Under the pieces are notes generated by a model. It made no database searches and was not told where the DNA came from. It saw only the letters and a list, made by a program, of their open reading frames with translations. This document shows positions 1 through 7,667 of a stretch of 64,000 nt of DNA, piece by piece; the stretch's first letter is position 1; every line of letters starts with the position of its first letter. The DNA comes from JACMQX01 sp040385105 (GTDB lineage: Bacteria; Pseudomonadota; Gammaproteobacteria; Burkholderiales; Burkholderiaceae_C). Location: assembly GCA_040385105.1 (NCBI GenBank), contig JAZKHY010000053.1, positions 1-64,000 of the forward strand, in the 5' to 3' direction. The position numbers and the translations under genes were made by a program.

Positions 1-1
1 G

Positions 2-1231
2 TTCTACGGCGGCCTGGTCCGCAGCAAGAACATGCTGTCGGTGCTGATGCAGGTCTTCGTTGTCAGCTGCATGATCTACATCCTGTGGGCGGTCTACGGC
101 TACACGCTGGCCTTCGGCGGTGACGGGACCTTCTATGGAACCTTCGACAAGCTCTTCCTGAAAGGCATCACGCCCGACTCCGTCGCCGCGACCTTCAGCA
201 AGGGTGTCGTGATCCCCGAGCTGTCGTTCGTTGCCTTCCAGGCCACGTTCGCTGCCATCACCTGCGCGCTGATCGTCGGTGCTTTCGCAGAGCGCATCAA
301 GTTCTCCGCGGTACTGGCCTTCTGCGCCCTGTGGTTCACGTTTTCCTACCTGCCCATGGCCCACATGGTCTGGTACTGGGCGGGTCCGGACGCGATCACC
401 GACGCAGCTTCGCTGGAGAAGGTCGTTGCCAACGCCGGCTGGCTCTGGGCCAAGGGCGCGCTGGACTTCGCAGGCGGCACCGTGGTTCACATCAACGCCG
501 GTGTTGCCGGCCTGGTGGGTGCCTATGTGCTGGGCAAGCGCACCGGCTATGGCAAGGAATCGATGGCTCCCCACAGCCTGACGCTGACCATGGTCGGTGC
601 CTCCATGCTGTGGTTCGGCTGGTTCGGCTTCAACGCCGGCTCCAACCTGGAAGCCAACGGCCTGACGGCTCTGGCCTTCGTCAACACCATCCTCGCTACC
701 GCAGCGGCCACGCTCTCCTGGATCGCCGGTGAAGCGCTGTCCAAGGGCAAGGCCTCGATGCTGGGTGCCGCTTCGGGCGCCGTTGCCGGCCTCGTGGCCA
801 TCACCCCGGCCTGCGGCTTCGTCGGCCCGATGGGCGCGATCATCATCGGCCTGCTGGCTGGCGTGGTCTGCCTGTGGGGTGTCAACGGCCTCAAGCGCCT
901 GCTCGGTGCTGACGACTCCCTGGACGTGTTCGGCGTCCACGGCGTCGGCGGCATCCTCGGTGCGCTGCTGACGGGTGTGTTCGCAGCCCCGTCGCTGGGC
1001 GGCACCGGCGTGTACGACTATGTGGCCAACAAGGTTGGCGAGGGTTACTCCATCGGCGGCCAGGTGTGGATCCAGGCGCAAGGCGTGCTCGTGACCATCG
1101 TCCTGTCGGGTGTGGTCTCCTTCATCGCCTACAAGCTGGTTGACCTGGTGATCGGCCTGCGTGTGACGGAAGAAGAAGAGCGCGAAGGCCTCGACATCTC
1201 CTCGCACGGCGAAACCGCCTACAACCGTTAA
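2..1231 (+). CDS. amtB: Ammonium channel AmtB, C-terminal part (5' end outside window)
   Basis: Ammonium/ammonia channel of the inner membrane. The reading frame is open from base 2 and begins with FYGGLVRSKNMLS, the Amt signature that normally lies near the first core membrane helices, so the signal peptide and first helix are missing. Twin pore histidines are visible in GGTVVHINAG and FGVHGVGG. About ten hydrophobic segments follow. The C-terminal tail (TEEEEREGLDISSHGE) is the usual cytoplasmic tail that contacts the PII protein GlnK; glnK is often just upstream and would lie outside this window. The gene ends at a strong terminator. Confidence 0.95.
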   Translation, partial: FYGGLVRSKNMLSVLMQVFVVSCMIYILWAVYGYTLAFGGDGTFYGTFDKLFLKGITPDSVAATFSKGVVIPELSFVAFQATFAAITCALIVGAFAERIKFSAVLAFCALWFTFSYLPMAHMVWYWAGPDAITDAASLEKVVANAGWLWAKGALDFAGGTVVHINAGVAGLVGAYVLGKRTGYGKESMAPHSLTLTMVGASMLWFGWFGFNAGSNLEANGLTALAFVNTILATAAATLSWIAGEALSKGKASMLGAASGAVAGLVAITPACGFVGPMGAIIIGLLAGVVCLWGVNGLKRLLGADDSLDVFGVHGVGGILGALLTGVFAAPSLGGTGVYDYVANKVGEGYSIGGQVWIQAQGVLVTIVLSGVVSFIAYKLVDLVIGLRVTEEEEREGLDISSHGETAYNR

Positions 1232-1310
1232 TCAGGACATCCGCTGCGCGAGGGCACTGGCCCCGCGCAGCACCCAAGTTTCATCAAGCAAGAGTCTCCT
1301 TTGGATGTTT

Positions 1311-1339
1311 GGCCCCCGGTAACGGGGGCCATTTTTTTT
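1311..1339 (+). terminator. Rho-independent terminator after amtB
   Basis: Perfect 7-bp stem GGCCCCC/GGGGGCC with loop GGTAAC, followed by eight T. It sits 80 bp after the amtB stop and directly abuts the stop codon of the convergent regulator gene (stop at 1343-1341). Confidence 0.93.
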
Positions 1340-1340
1340 G

Positions 1341-2519
1341 CTAGAGCGGGAAGCGCTGAACCGCCGGCATTGCGCCGAGCAGGCGAATGAGCTCCTGCTG
1401 ACGCCGGGTGCCGGTCTTGGCGAAGATGGCCGACAGCTGTGTGCGCACGGTGCTGATCTTGACGTCCAGCCGCTGCGCCATGTGGGTCGGCGTCATGTTC
1501 TCGAACAGCAGGGGCAGCAGGCGTGCCTCGGCCTTGCTGAGGCCGAACGCGCGTACGACGAAATCGAGCGCGGCATCGGGCCGCTTCTGCGGCTCGACGA
1601 GCATCAGCATCACGGACGTGCTGGCGTCGCCGGCGACGGTCGGCATTGGCGCGGCCAGCGGGAGTGCCATGGCGAACAGGCCATTGCCCGGCGTACCCAG
1701 CGATAGTGCGCCGCCCTTGCCCTGGGCGCAGGCCTGGAGCAGCCGCGCCAGCTCGCCTTCGCGCGGAGCCTGGTCGGGCAGGCCGCCCAGCAGCGCAGTC
1801 CAGTCCGGCCGGGCGATCATCTCGCGGGCCGCAGCGTTGGCATGCCGCACCCGCGCCGTCGGGTCGATGAACAGCACCCCGAAGTCCAGGCCGTCCAGGC
1901 TCTGGTGAAACACGGCAAGCTGCTCCTGTGCCACGCGCTGCTGCCAGTGCAGCTCGAAGGCGCGGTGGATGTGCGGATACAGGTCGGCGAGCTCGTCGAC
2001 ATCGGCATTGCTGAAGTCGGCATCGCCGGGGGCGCGGAAAAAGCTCAGGTGCATCGGCGGCGCGAGTGACGTGTCACGGCCATCCGACAGGATGCAACCC
2101 ATGAAGTGCTCAGCCGGCATCTTGACCATGAACTCCCGGTAGTAGCGCGATGCATGGAGTTCCGCGAGGTCGATGATGTCGCTGGCGCGGCCCACCATGC
2201 CCTTGACGAAGAGCCCGTTCTGCAACACGGCCTTCAGCATCACATCGTGCTCCCACCAGTAGTCCGAGTAGGCCCGCGCGGCTTCTTCGCGGTGGTTGAA
2301 GGCGGCGTAGAAGCTGCGGTCGCGCTGGCCCTGGCCGGCAACGACAAGCATGCTGATGTTGGACCTGAAATAGCCCGCGATCACGCGCAACACCCCGTTC
2401 CATGCGGAGTCGCTCCCGATGGCGCCGTACAGCGCGTGCAGCACGTCCTCACGCGAAGGCGTGGCGCTATGCGGAGGGACGCGTGGGGGAGCCGGAACCA
2501 GCCAGGGTCTGTGTTGCAC
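1341..2519 (-). CDS. LuxR-family transcriptional regulator (PAS-like sensor + HTH)
   Basis: 392-residue DNA-binding regulator. The last ~65 residues form a LuxR-type helix-turn-helix: FGLSKAEARLLPLLFENM, then THMAQRLDVKISTVRTQLSAIFAKTG. A PAS-like segment precedes it (about residues 200-310, LDFGVLFIDPTARVRHANAAAREMI). No receiver domain is seen, so it probably senses a ligand directly. The start is GTG at 2519 with a weak Shine-Dalgarno sequence, so the exact start is uncertain. It is divergent from the envelope operon beginning at 2633, and a 16-bp palindrome lies between them; control of that operon is an inference from position. Confidence 0.85.
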   Translation of the reverse strand: MQHRPWLVPAPPRVPPHSATPSREDVLHALYGAIGSDSAWNGVLRVIAGYFRSNISMLVVAGQGQRDRSFYAAFNHREEAARAYSDYWWEHDVMLKAVLQNGLFVKGMVGRASDIIDLAELHASRYYREFMVKMPAEHFMGCILSDGRDTSLAPPMHLSFFRAPGDADFSNADVDELADLYPHIHRAFELHWQQRVAQEQLAVFHQSLDGLDFGVLFIDPTARVRHANAAAREMIARPDWTALLGGLPDQAPREGELARLLQACAQGKGGALSLGTPGNGLFAMALPLAAPMPTVAGDASTSVMLMLVEPQKRPDAALDFVVRAFGLSKAEARLLPLLFENMTPTHMAQRLDVKISTVRTQLSAIFAKTGTRRQQELIRLLGAMPAVQRFPL

Positions 2520-2554
2520 TTTGTCTCACTTTAGGCTCATTCTAGGAATGCTTT

Positions 2555-2570
2555 TCCTTCATATGAAGGA
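2555..2570. promoter_or_regulatory. 16-bp perfect palindrome in divergent promoter region
   Basis: TCCTTCATATGAAGGA reads the same on both strands. It is 35 bp from the regulator start and 62 bp from the first envelope-operon start, the right place for an operator of the LuxR-type regulator. The identity of the binding protein is inferred. Confidence 0.5.
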
Positions 2571-2632
2571 TGTGGCCGGCGCAGCGCTTCAACAAAATCC
2601 AGCTTCCAGACTTATTGCGCGGAAAGCGGCAA

Positions 2633-5272
2633 ATGATGCAGATGAAAGCCTCGGCTCCAGGATTGCGGTTCACGGCGCCGCCGCTCGTCCTGCTCGCGGC
2701 GCTGGCCTGCGCGCCACAGGCTCAGGCGCAGAACGTTGCCCAGTGCATCAAGCAGTCGGCCAGTTGCGCCGGCAACATCGCCAAGACCTCGCTGGCCGCG
2801 CTCGAGGCCGGCGGCGAGATCCTGGAGTTCGCTGCGAAGAACCCCGAGTGCATTGCGGACATGATCTCCTACAACTTTGTGACGATCGGGATATCGACGT
2901 CCATGGTGGCGCTGGCCGCGACAGGGGTGATCCAGAAAGACGGCGGCAGCTACTACAAGGGCGTCTACGGCACGGCGGCCCGCCCCATCATCGAGAAGGT
3001 TTCGGCCATCGTCCCTGTGCCCGCGCTGGCCGACCTGCTGCGGGACACCCCGGAGGCCGATCTCGGCTTTGCATTCTCACAGGCCGCCGTCCTCATCCCC
3101 ATGCCGTCTGTCAATGCCTACAACCTGGACATGCAGCTCAAGTGCGGCGGCGCCGTGGCCGGCGCGGGGATGCAGATGGTCGCCGACGTCAAGCGTGTCA
3201 TTGGCCACGCCAAGGGCGCGGTGAAGTCCTGTTCGGCCGCTGCCGGCTGCTTCAAGGACGTGTTGGTGGGCATCGTCAAGGACCCGGTCGGCGCGGCCAG
3301 CAGCGCAGGTGAGTTCGTGCTGGACGGTGCGGATGCCGTGATCGATGCGATCAACCCCTACAGCTGCAAGAACCCGAGCGTGGAGAGCTACTTCGCGGCC
3401 AACTTCAAGCCGCAGGTCAACAGCATTGCCTGGGAGCTGGCCTGGGGCAACCAGGACGCTTACGGCCCGGCATCACGCGCACTCGTTGATGCCTGCGTGA
3501 AGTCTTTCGATTCGTGCAATTCCGACAAGGACACGGCCGAGCGCCAGTGCGTGGTCATGTCCTCTGGCGCCGTGCAGACCGATGGCAACGGCTGGATCGC
3601 CGGCAAGGGGCTGGAGCAGCTGGTGCGAACCCGCGAGCTGGAGCTCGCCATTCCCAAGATGCTGGCAGTCGAGGCCAAATGGGCCGACGCGCAGCAAAAG
3701 CCGCGCATCGACAAGACGGTGGCCGCGGTCTTCGGCGACATGCCGCCGGAAATGAAGGCATGGCTCAAGCCCCCGTCCGACCTGGTGAACGCGCAACCGG
3801 CGCATCGCGCGCAGGTGGTACGCAAGATCCTGGGCGTTACGCGTGCCGATGGCAAGTTCGGCGTGAACGAGAAGGTCGTACTGCCGAACGGCTCCATCGG
3901 CGCACTGATGCTCGGCTATGTCCCGGTCGAAGGCCCCAAGCAAGGTCGCGGCTATTTCAAGGCTGGTCAGCTCTACCGGCAGTACTACCCGGACACCGGC
4001 AACGAGAAGCTGCTGCGGCAGATCGACACCGAGGCGGAAAAGCCGCTTGCGGCCCGCAAGTCCCAGCTCATCTCGCTCAACGGCAACAACTGGAACCTGG
4101 AATACGCCAAGCTGCATGCCGACAGGATGCGCGCCCGCGCCGCGGCGTGCAAGAACGCCGACAGGAAGTGCGTGGACGACATCAATGCCGGTGCGACGCT
4201 GCGCGAGGTCTCGCTGCGCGGCATGGGCGCCGCCGAGAACTATGCCGGCCTCGGTGCCTGGGGCCTGCAGCACCCGGCCTACCTCAAGTATCTGGCCAAT
4301 GTCGAGGAGGGCATGGGCGCCGCCAACAAGGCGGTGAACCAGTCGATGCTCGTGGTGATGCCCGATCCGGCCACCCAGTCGGCCGGTATCGTGATCACGC
4401 CGCCGGCGGGCGCGGGGCCCGGCTCGGCCGCCGCAATGACACCGCCCAAGCCGCTGATGTCGCAGCAGCAGCCAGGTTCGCCCGGTACGCCCGGCGTCCC
4501 CCTGCCGGCGCTGCCGCAGGCACTCCCGCCTTCCGGCAACCGCATCGGCATGCCGGCCGTGCCTGGCATGTTGCCCGGGGGCACCGCGAACGCACCACCG
4601 TCCGGCGGCAAGATGGGCATGCCGGCGCTGCCCGGCATGGTTGCGGGCAATGTGCCGCGGAGCGCGCCGGCGCTGAACCCTGGCGTGGCGGCGGCCGTTG
4701 CGCCGCCACCGCCACCCGTCACTGCGCCCGGCAACGCCAAGGCGCCCGGCGTTTCCCCCGGCGTGGCAGCTGCCCTGGCCCCGCCGCCTCCGCCGCCTGC
4801 GCCGGCTCCGCTGGTCGCTTTGGCGCCGCCGCCTCCGCCGTCGCCCCAGTTCAATCCGTCCGCCCAGGCCGCTACCGCAGCCTTGGCCGCTGCCGCCGCC
4901 AAGCCTTTCGATCTGGCGGCCTACAAGGCCGAGCGTGAGCCGCAGATCAACGCCAGGTGGTCGCCGCAATGCCCGGCCACCGGCAACTGCCGCATGGTGG
5001 TCACCGCCCTGGCAGGCCGGCAGGCCCATGCCGAGGCCCAGGCGCTGGCGGCAGGCAATCCGGACCCCAAGGTCAAGCCGGCGGTGCTGCTGATGCAGCA
5101 GCAGTCGGACGCGAAGTTCGAGGCGCAGTTCCGTGAGGCCATAGCGCCCCCGCCGCCCCCGCCGCCACCACCACCCAAGCCGCAGGCCATGACCGATCCG
5201 GCGGCGGATGCCGCCAAGCAGCCGGTCAAGCCACCCAACACCCTGAATCTGCCCAAGGGATTCGTCAAGTAA
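2633..5272 (+). CDS. Large secreted Cys- and Pro-rich protein of unknown function
   Basis: 879 residues from the ATG at 2633, which has GGAAAG 6 nt upstream; the frame is open 63 bp further up, but the signal peptide (hydrophobic core FTAPPLVLLAALACA, then QAQA) fixes the start region. The mature N-terminal ~300 residues contain regularly placed cysteines (CIKQSASC, CSAAAGC, CVKSFDSC), suggesting disulfides in an oxidising compartment. Residues ~583-742 are a proline-rich linker with two similar blocks (GIGMPAVPGM/KMGMPALPGM style) and PPPPPP runs. A small Cys-containing domain follows, then a ten-proline run near residue 840. I recognise no family. It is the first of four genes for envelope proteins. 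Confidence 0.8.
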   Translation: MMQMKASAPGLRFTAPPLVLLAALACAPQAQAQNVAQCIKQSASCAGNIAKTSLAALEAGGEILEFAAKNPECIADMISYNFVTIGISTSMVALAATGVIQKDGGSYYKGVYGTAARPIIEKVSAIVPVPALADLLRDTPEADLGFAFSQAAVLIPMPSVNAYNLDMQLKCGGAVAGAGMQMVADVKRVIGHAKGAVKSCSAAAGCFKDVLVGIVKDPVGAASSAGEFVLDGADAVIDAINPYSCKNPSVESYFAANFKPQVNSIAWELAWGNQDAYGPASRALVDACVKSFDSCNSDKDTAERQCVVMSSGAVQTDGNGWIAGKGLEQLVRTRELELAIPKMLAVEAKWADAQQKPRIDKTVAAVFGDMPPEMKAWLKPPSDLVNAQPAHRAQVVRKILGVTRADGKFGVNEKVVLPNGSIGALMLGYVPVEGPKQGRGYFKAGQLYRQYYPDTGNEKLLRQIDTEAEKPLAARKSQLISLNGNNWNLEYAKLHADRMRARAAACKNADRKCVDDINAGATLREVSLRGMGAAENYAGLGAWGLQHPAYLKYLANVEEGMGAANKAVNQSMLVVMPDPATQSAGIVITPPAGAGPGSAAAMTPPKPLMSQQQPGSPGTPGVPLPALPQALPPSGNRIGMPAVPGMLPGGTANAPPSGGKMGMPALPGMVAGNVPRSAPALNPGVAAAVAPPPPPVTAPGNAKAPGVSPGVAAALAPPPPPPAPAPLVALAPPPPPSPQFNPSAQAATAALAAAAAKPFDLAAYKAEREPQINARWSPQCPATGNCRMVVTALAGRQAHAEAQALAAGNPDPKVKPAVLLMQQQSDAKFEAQFREAIAPPPPPPPPPPKPQAMTDPAADAAKQPVKPPNTLNLPKGFVK

Positions 5273-5309
5273 GCAGTCAATCGCGCGCGGGGAGCGTGCG
5301 ACAGAACCA

Positions 5310-5330
5310 GCCGGCCCCCTGAAGGCCGGC
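5310..5330 (+). promoter_or_regulatory. Intra-operon hairpin
   Basis: GCCGGCC (5310-5316) pairs with GGCCGGC (5324-5330) around loop CCCTGAA, between the first and second genes of the envelope operon. There is no T run, so it is more likely an mRNA processing or stability element, or a partial attenuator, than a full terminator. Confidence 0.4.
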
Positions 5331-5348
5331 GCAACGAGAGGAGTGCAA

Positions 5349-7181
5349 GTGCGCAAGAAACTGATGGACTGGAACAGGCTGCGCCCGGGCGTGCCGGCGG
5401 TGCTGGCGCTGGCGGCGAGCCAGGCGATGGCGCAGGTCGCGACGCCTCCGGCCGTGCTCGCGCCGGTGGAAGGGCAGGGCGTGCAGATCCGCGCCAGCGA
5501 GGCGCAGGATCCGCCGCCGATCCAGGCCACTCCGCCGGCGCCGCCCGGTCCCGGTGCCGAGGCCAACTCGCAGGTCCTGCAGACTTGGCAGGAGCAGACC
5601 GGCCAGGCGGTCTGGATCAAGGAAAACGGGACGGTCGAGTTCCATGGCGCCAGTTCGCTCGACATCTACAGCAACGATGTGAAGAACCCCGCAGGCAACC
5701 CCGCGCTGACAGGGGTGCGCGACGGGAACATGGCGCGCGGCGTGTTCCAGGGCGATATCCGCACCACTTCCCCTGAAGGCGACGTGACCTACGTGCAGGG
5801 CGTGCTCACCTCCACCAACGACCGCGGCGTCCAGTCGCGCTATGCCACGCAGGTCAACACCCTGCAGGTCGGCCGCGCCGGGCCGGGCTACCAGATCGCC
5901 TTTGGGGACGTGGTGGCGGGCTTTTCGGGGCTGAGCAGCAACCTGGGCTTGCGCGGCGCGCTGATCGCGAAGGAAATTGATGCCTTCACCGTCACAGCCT
6001 TCGCCGGCACTGTTGCCGACAGCTGGGAAGCGCTCGCCAACGCCAGCTCGCTGGACGGGCTGGCGCCGCGCACGCGCTACCTGCGCGACGTCCATGGCGC
6101 CAAGGCCGACTACCGGCTGAGTGCCCAGACGACGCTGTTTGCCACGCTGCAGGGATACAGCGATCGCATGGGCTCGGTCGTGCTTCCGGCCGGCACGCCG
6201 GCCTTCAGCGGCTCGGCGTTCACTGTCGGCGGCAGGCAGCAGGCGCTGCAGGGCCAGTGGGCGGCTGAGGCCGGTCACAGCAGGCGGCGTGACCTCAATG
6301 CCAACACCGACACCAGCGGCCATGCGTTCACGCTGGACGGCAGCTACCGCTGGACGGCCTGGGGCGTGCGTGCCGGCTTCCATGACCTGTCGCCGACCTG
6401 GGCGTCGCTCGCGCAGACGGTGGCGCCCGGCGTGCGCGAATACTATGCCGGCGCCGACTGGAGCGTGATGCCGCAACTCAACGTCGGCGTGGACCTGCGC
6501 CACTCGGTGTCGCGCATCCCGGGCGGGATCGGATTTGCTGCGCAAAGCAACGGGCTGGATACGCTGACCACGCGCCTGAGCTACAGCGTCGAGTCCCTGC
6601 CCGGCCTGATGCTGAGCCTGTCGGACACGCGCAACAAGGGCGATGACGCGGCCGGCAACACCACGCGCAACGACCAGTCACAGCTGTCGGTGGCGTACGG
6701 CATGGGTGCGTGGAGCGGCCAGGTCAGCATCGGCCGTGGCGAGTCATCCAACTCGCTTTCGCCCGCTGCCAGCAGCGAGTCGCGCACCTGGCAGGCCAAC
6801 GTGGGCAGGGCCTTCAGCGCCGAAGCCCGCGAGACGCAGCCGGCCTGGACCCTGTTCACGCAGGTGTTCGCATCGGGCCAGGACCAGGACCTCACCGCGA
6901 CGGGCCGGACCACCGGCAACCGCGTGGTGGGTGCCAACCTGTCGATGCAGTCGCAGAGGCTGGGTACCTTCTCGGCGGCGCTGCAGGCGCAGCGCACGAC
7001 GCAGCCGCTGCCCGGCGCGCCCCGCCTCTCGACGCGCAGCCTGACCCTTGACTGGAACCGAGCAATCACGCAGCAGTGGAGTGCCAAGGCCTATGCCCGC
7101 GTGAACCGCCGCAACCATGGGGACCCGCTGCTCCAGGTCGACGAGCGCGTCATCGGCGTGCAGGGAGCCTACCAATGGTGA
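5349..7181 (+). CDS. Predicted outer-membrane beta-barrel protein
   Basis: 610 residues. The GTG at 5349 is chosen because GAGAGGAG lies just upstream; another GTG at 5343 overlaps that site. A signal peptide (LRPGVPAVLALAASQAMAQ) is followed by a short Pro-rich linker. The remainder is rich in alternating polar and hydrophobic strands (DGSYRWTAWGVRAGFHD, TRLSYSVESLPGLMLSLSD, WSAKAYARVNRRNHGD) and ends GVQGAYQW with a terminal Trp, as in beta-barrel sorting signals. It overlaps the next gene by 7 bp (ATGGTGA), so the two are translationally coupled. No named porin or secretin family is recognised. Confidence 0.75.
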   Translation: MRKKLMDWNRLRPGVPAVLALAASQAMAQVATPPAVLAPVEGQGVQIRASEAQDPPPIQATPPAPPGPGAEANSQVLQTWQEQTGQAVWIKENGTVEFHGASSLDIYSNDVKNPAGNPALTGVRDGNMARGVFQGDIRTTSPEGDVTYVQGVLTSTNDRGVQSRYATQVNTLQVGRAGPGYQIAFGDVVAGFSGLSSNLGLRGALIAKEIDAFTVTAFAGTVADSWEALANASSLDGLAPRTRYLRDVHGAKADYRLSAQTTLFATLQGYSDRMGSVVLPAGTPAFSGSAFTVGGRQQALQGQWAAEAGHSRRRDLNANTDTSGHAFTLDGSYRWTAWGVRAGFHDLSPTWASLAQTVAPGVREYYAGADWSVMPQLNVGVDLRHSVSRIPGGIGFAAQSNGLDTLTTRLSYSVESLPGLMLSLSDTRNKGDDAAGNTTRNDQSQLSVAYGMGAWSGQVSIGRGESSNSLSPAASSESRTWQANVGRAFSAEARETQPAWTLFTQVFASGQDQDLTATGRTTGNRVVGANLSMQSQRLGTFSAALQAQRTTQPLPGAPRLSTRSLTLDWNRAITQQWSAKAYARVNRRNHGDPLLQVDERVIGVQGAYQW

Positions 7182-7657
7182 CGCAGCGTGCCACCCGGTG
7201 CGCGGTGCGGCTGCTGCTGGCGGCATTGCTGCCGGCGCTCGCCGCGTGCGGCACGGGCAAGCCAATGCCGGCGCCTGCGACCGCCGTATCGGCAGCGGAG
7301 GCCCCCGCTGCGGCGGCCATCGAGGCTGCTGCCCAGGCCTTCGCACAGGAAAACCTGCAACCCCTGCAGGCAATGCTGCCCGCGCGCTTTATCGGCCGGG
7401 CCAGTGTGCTCGATGCCGCCGCCCGCACGCTGGCGGTGCAGAAGAAGATCGAATTGCGGCTCTCCGATTTCAGCGTGCAGCCCTCCCCGCCGCCCGGTGG
7501 CCCGGTGGCCGTCACGGCGCGCTGGGAAAAGCGCTTCCTCAAGCTTCCCGGCCTCACGCCCACGGTCGAGTCTGGCATGCTGGCCGCCGTGCTTGTGCGT
7601 TCCGAAGGCAGGTGGGTCTTCGACTCCCTGAATGCGGACAACCCCTTTATGCGCTGA
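7175..7657 (+). CDS. Lipoprotein with NTF2-like domain
   Basis: 160 residues. The lipobox is LALLPALAAC-like (LLPALAAC, Cys25), so it is a lipid-anchored periplasmic protein. Residues ~45-160 form one domain ending EGRWVFDSLNADNPFMR. The same domain, with matching landmarks, occurs in the middle of the downstream FecR-domain protein (EKRFLK versus EKRFLD; EGRWVFDSLNADNP versus EGRWMISGFTGDNP). The start overlaps the end of the beta-barrel gene, and the stop is 10 bp before the next start. Assignment to the NTF2/SnoaL-like fold is inferred from length and pattern. Confidence 0.75.
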   Translation: MVTQRATRCAVRLLLAALLPALAACGTGKPMPAPATAVSAAEAPAAAAIEAAAQAFAQENLQPLQAMLPARFIGRASVLDAAARTLAVQKKIELRLSDFSVQPSPPPGGPVAVTARWEKRFLKLPGLTPTVESGMLAAVLVRSEGRWVFDSLNADNPFMR

Positions 7658-7667
7658 CAGGATGACC

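Noticed and set aside
4681..5175. Proline-run coding repeats as a possible CRISPR or mobile-element repeat
   Set aside because: They are in-frame PPPPPP and VAAA-type codon runs inside a secreted protein, with no unique spacers.
3473..5665. 730-codon open frame on the minus strand opposite the large secreted protein
   Set aside because: No signal peptide or domain pattern, and Arg/Gly-rich composition. The plus-strand frame has a signal peptide, a ribosome site and operon context. The plus protein itself is unrecognised, so this is a strong preference rather than proof.
7662..7664. ATG 7662 as start of the FecR-domain gene
   Set aside because: It abuts the AGG ribosome site with no spacing; ATG 7668 has a proper 6-nt spacing and gives a normal signal peptide.
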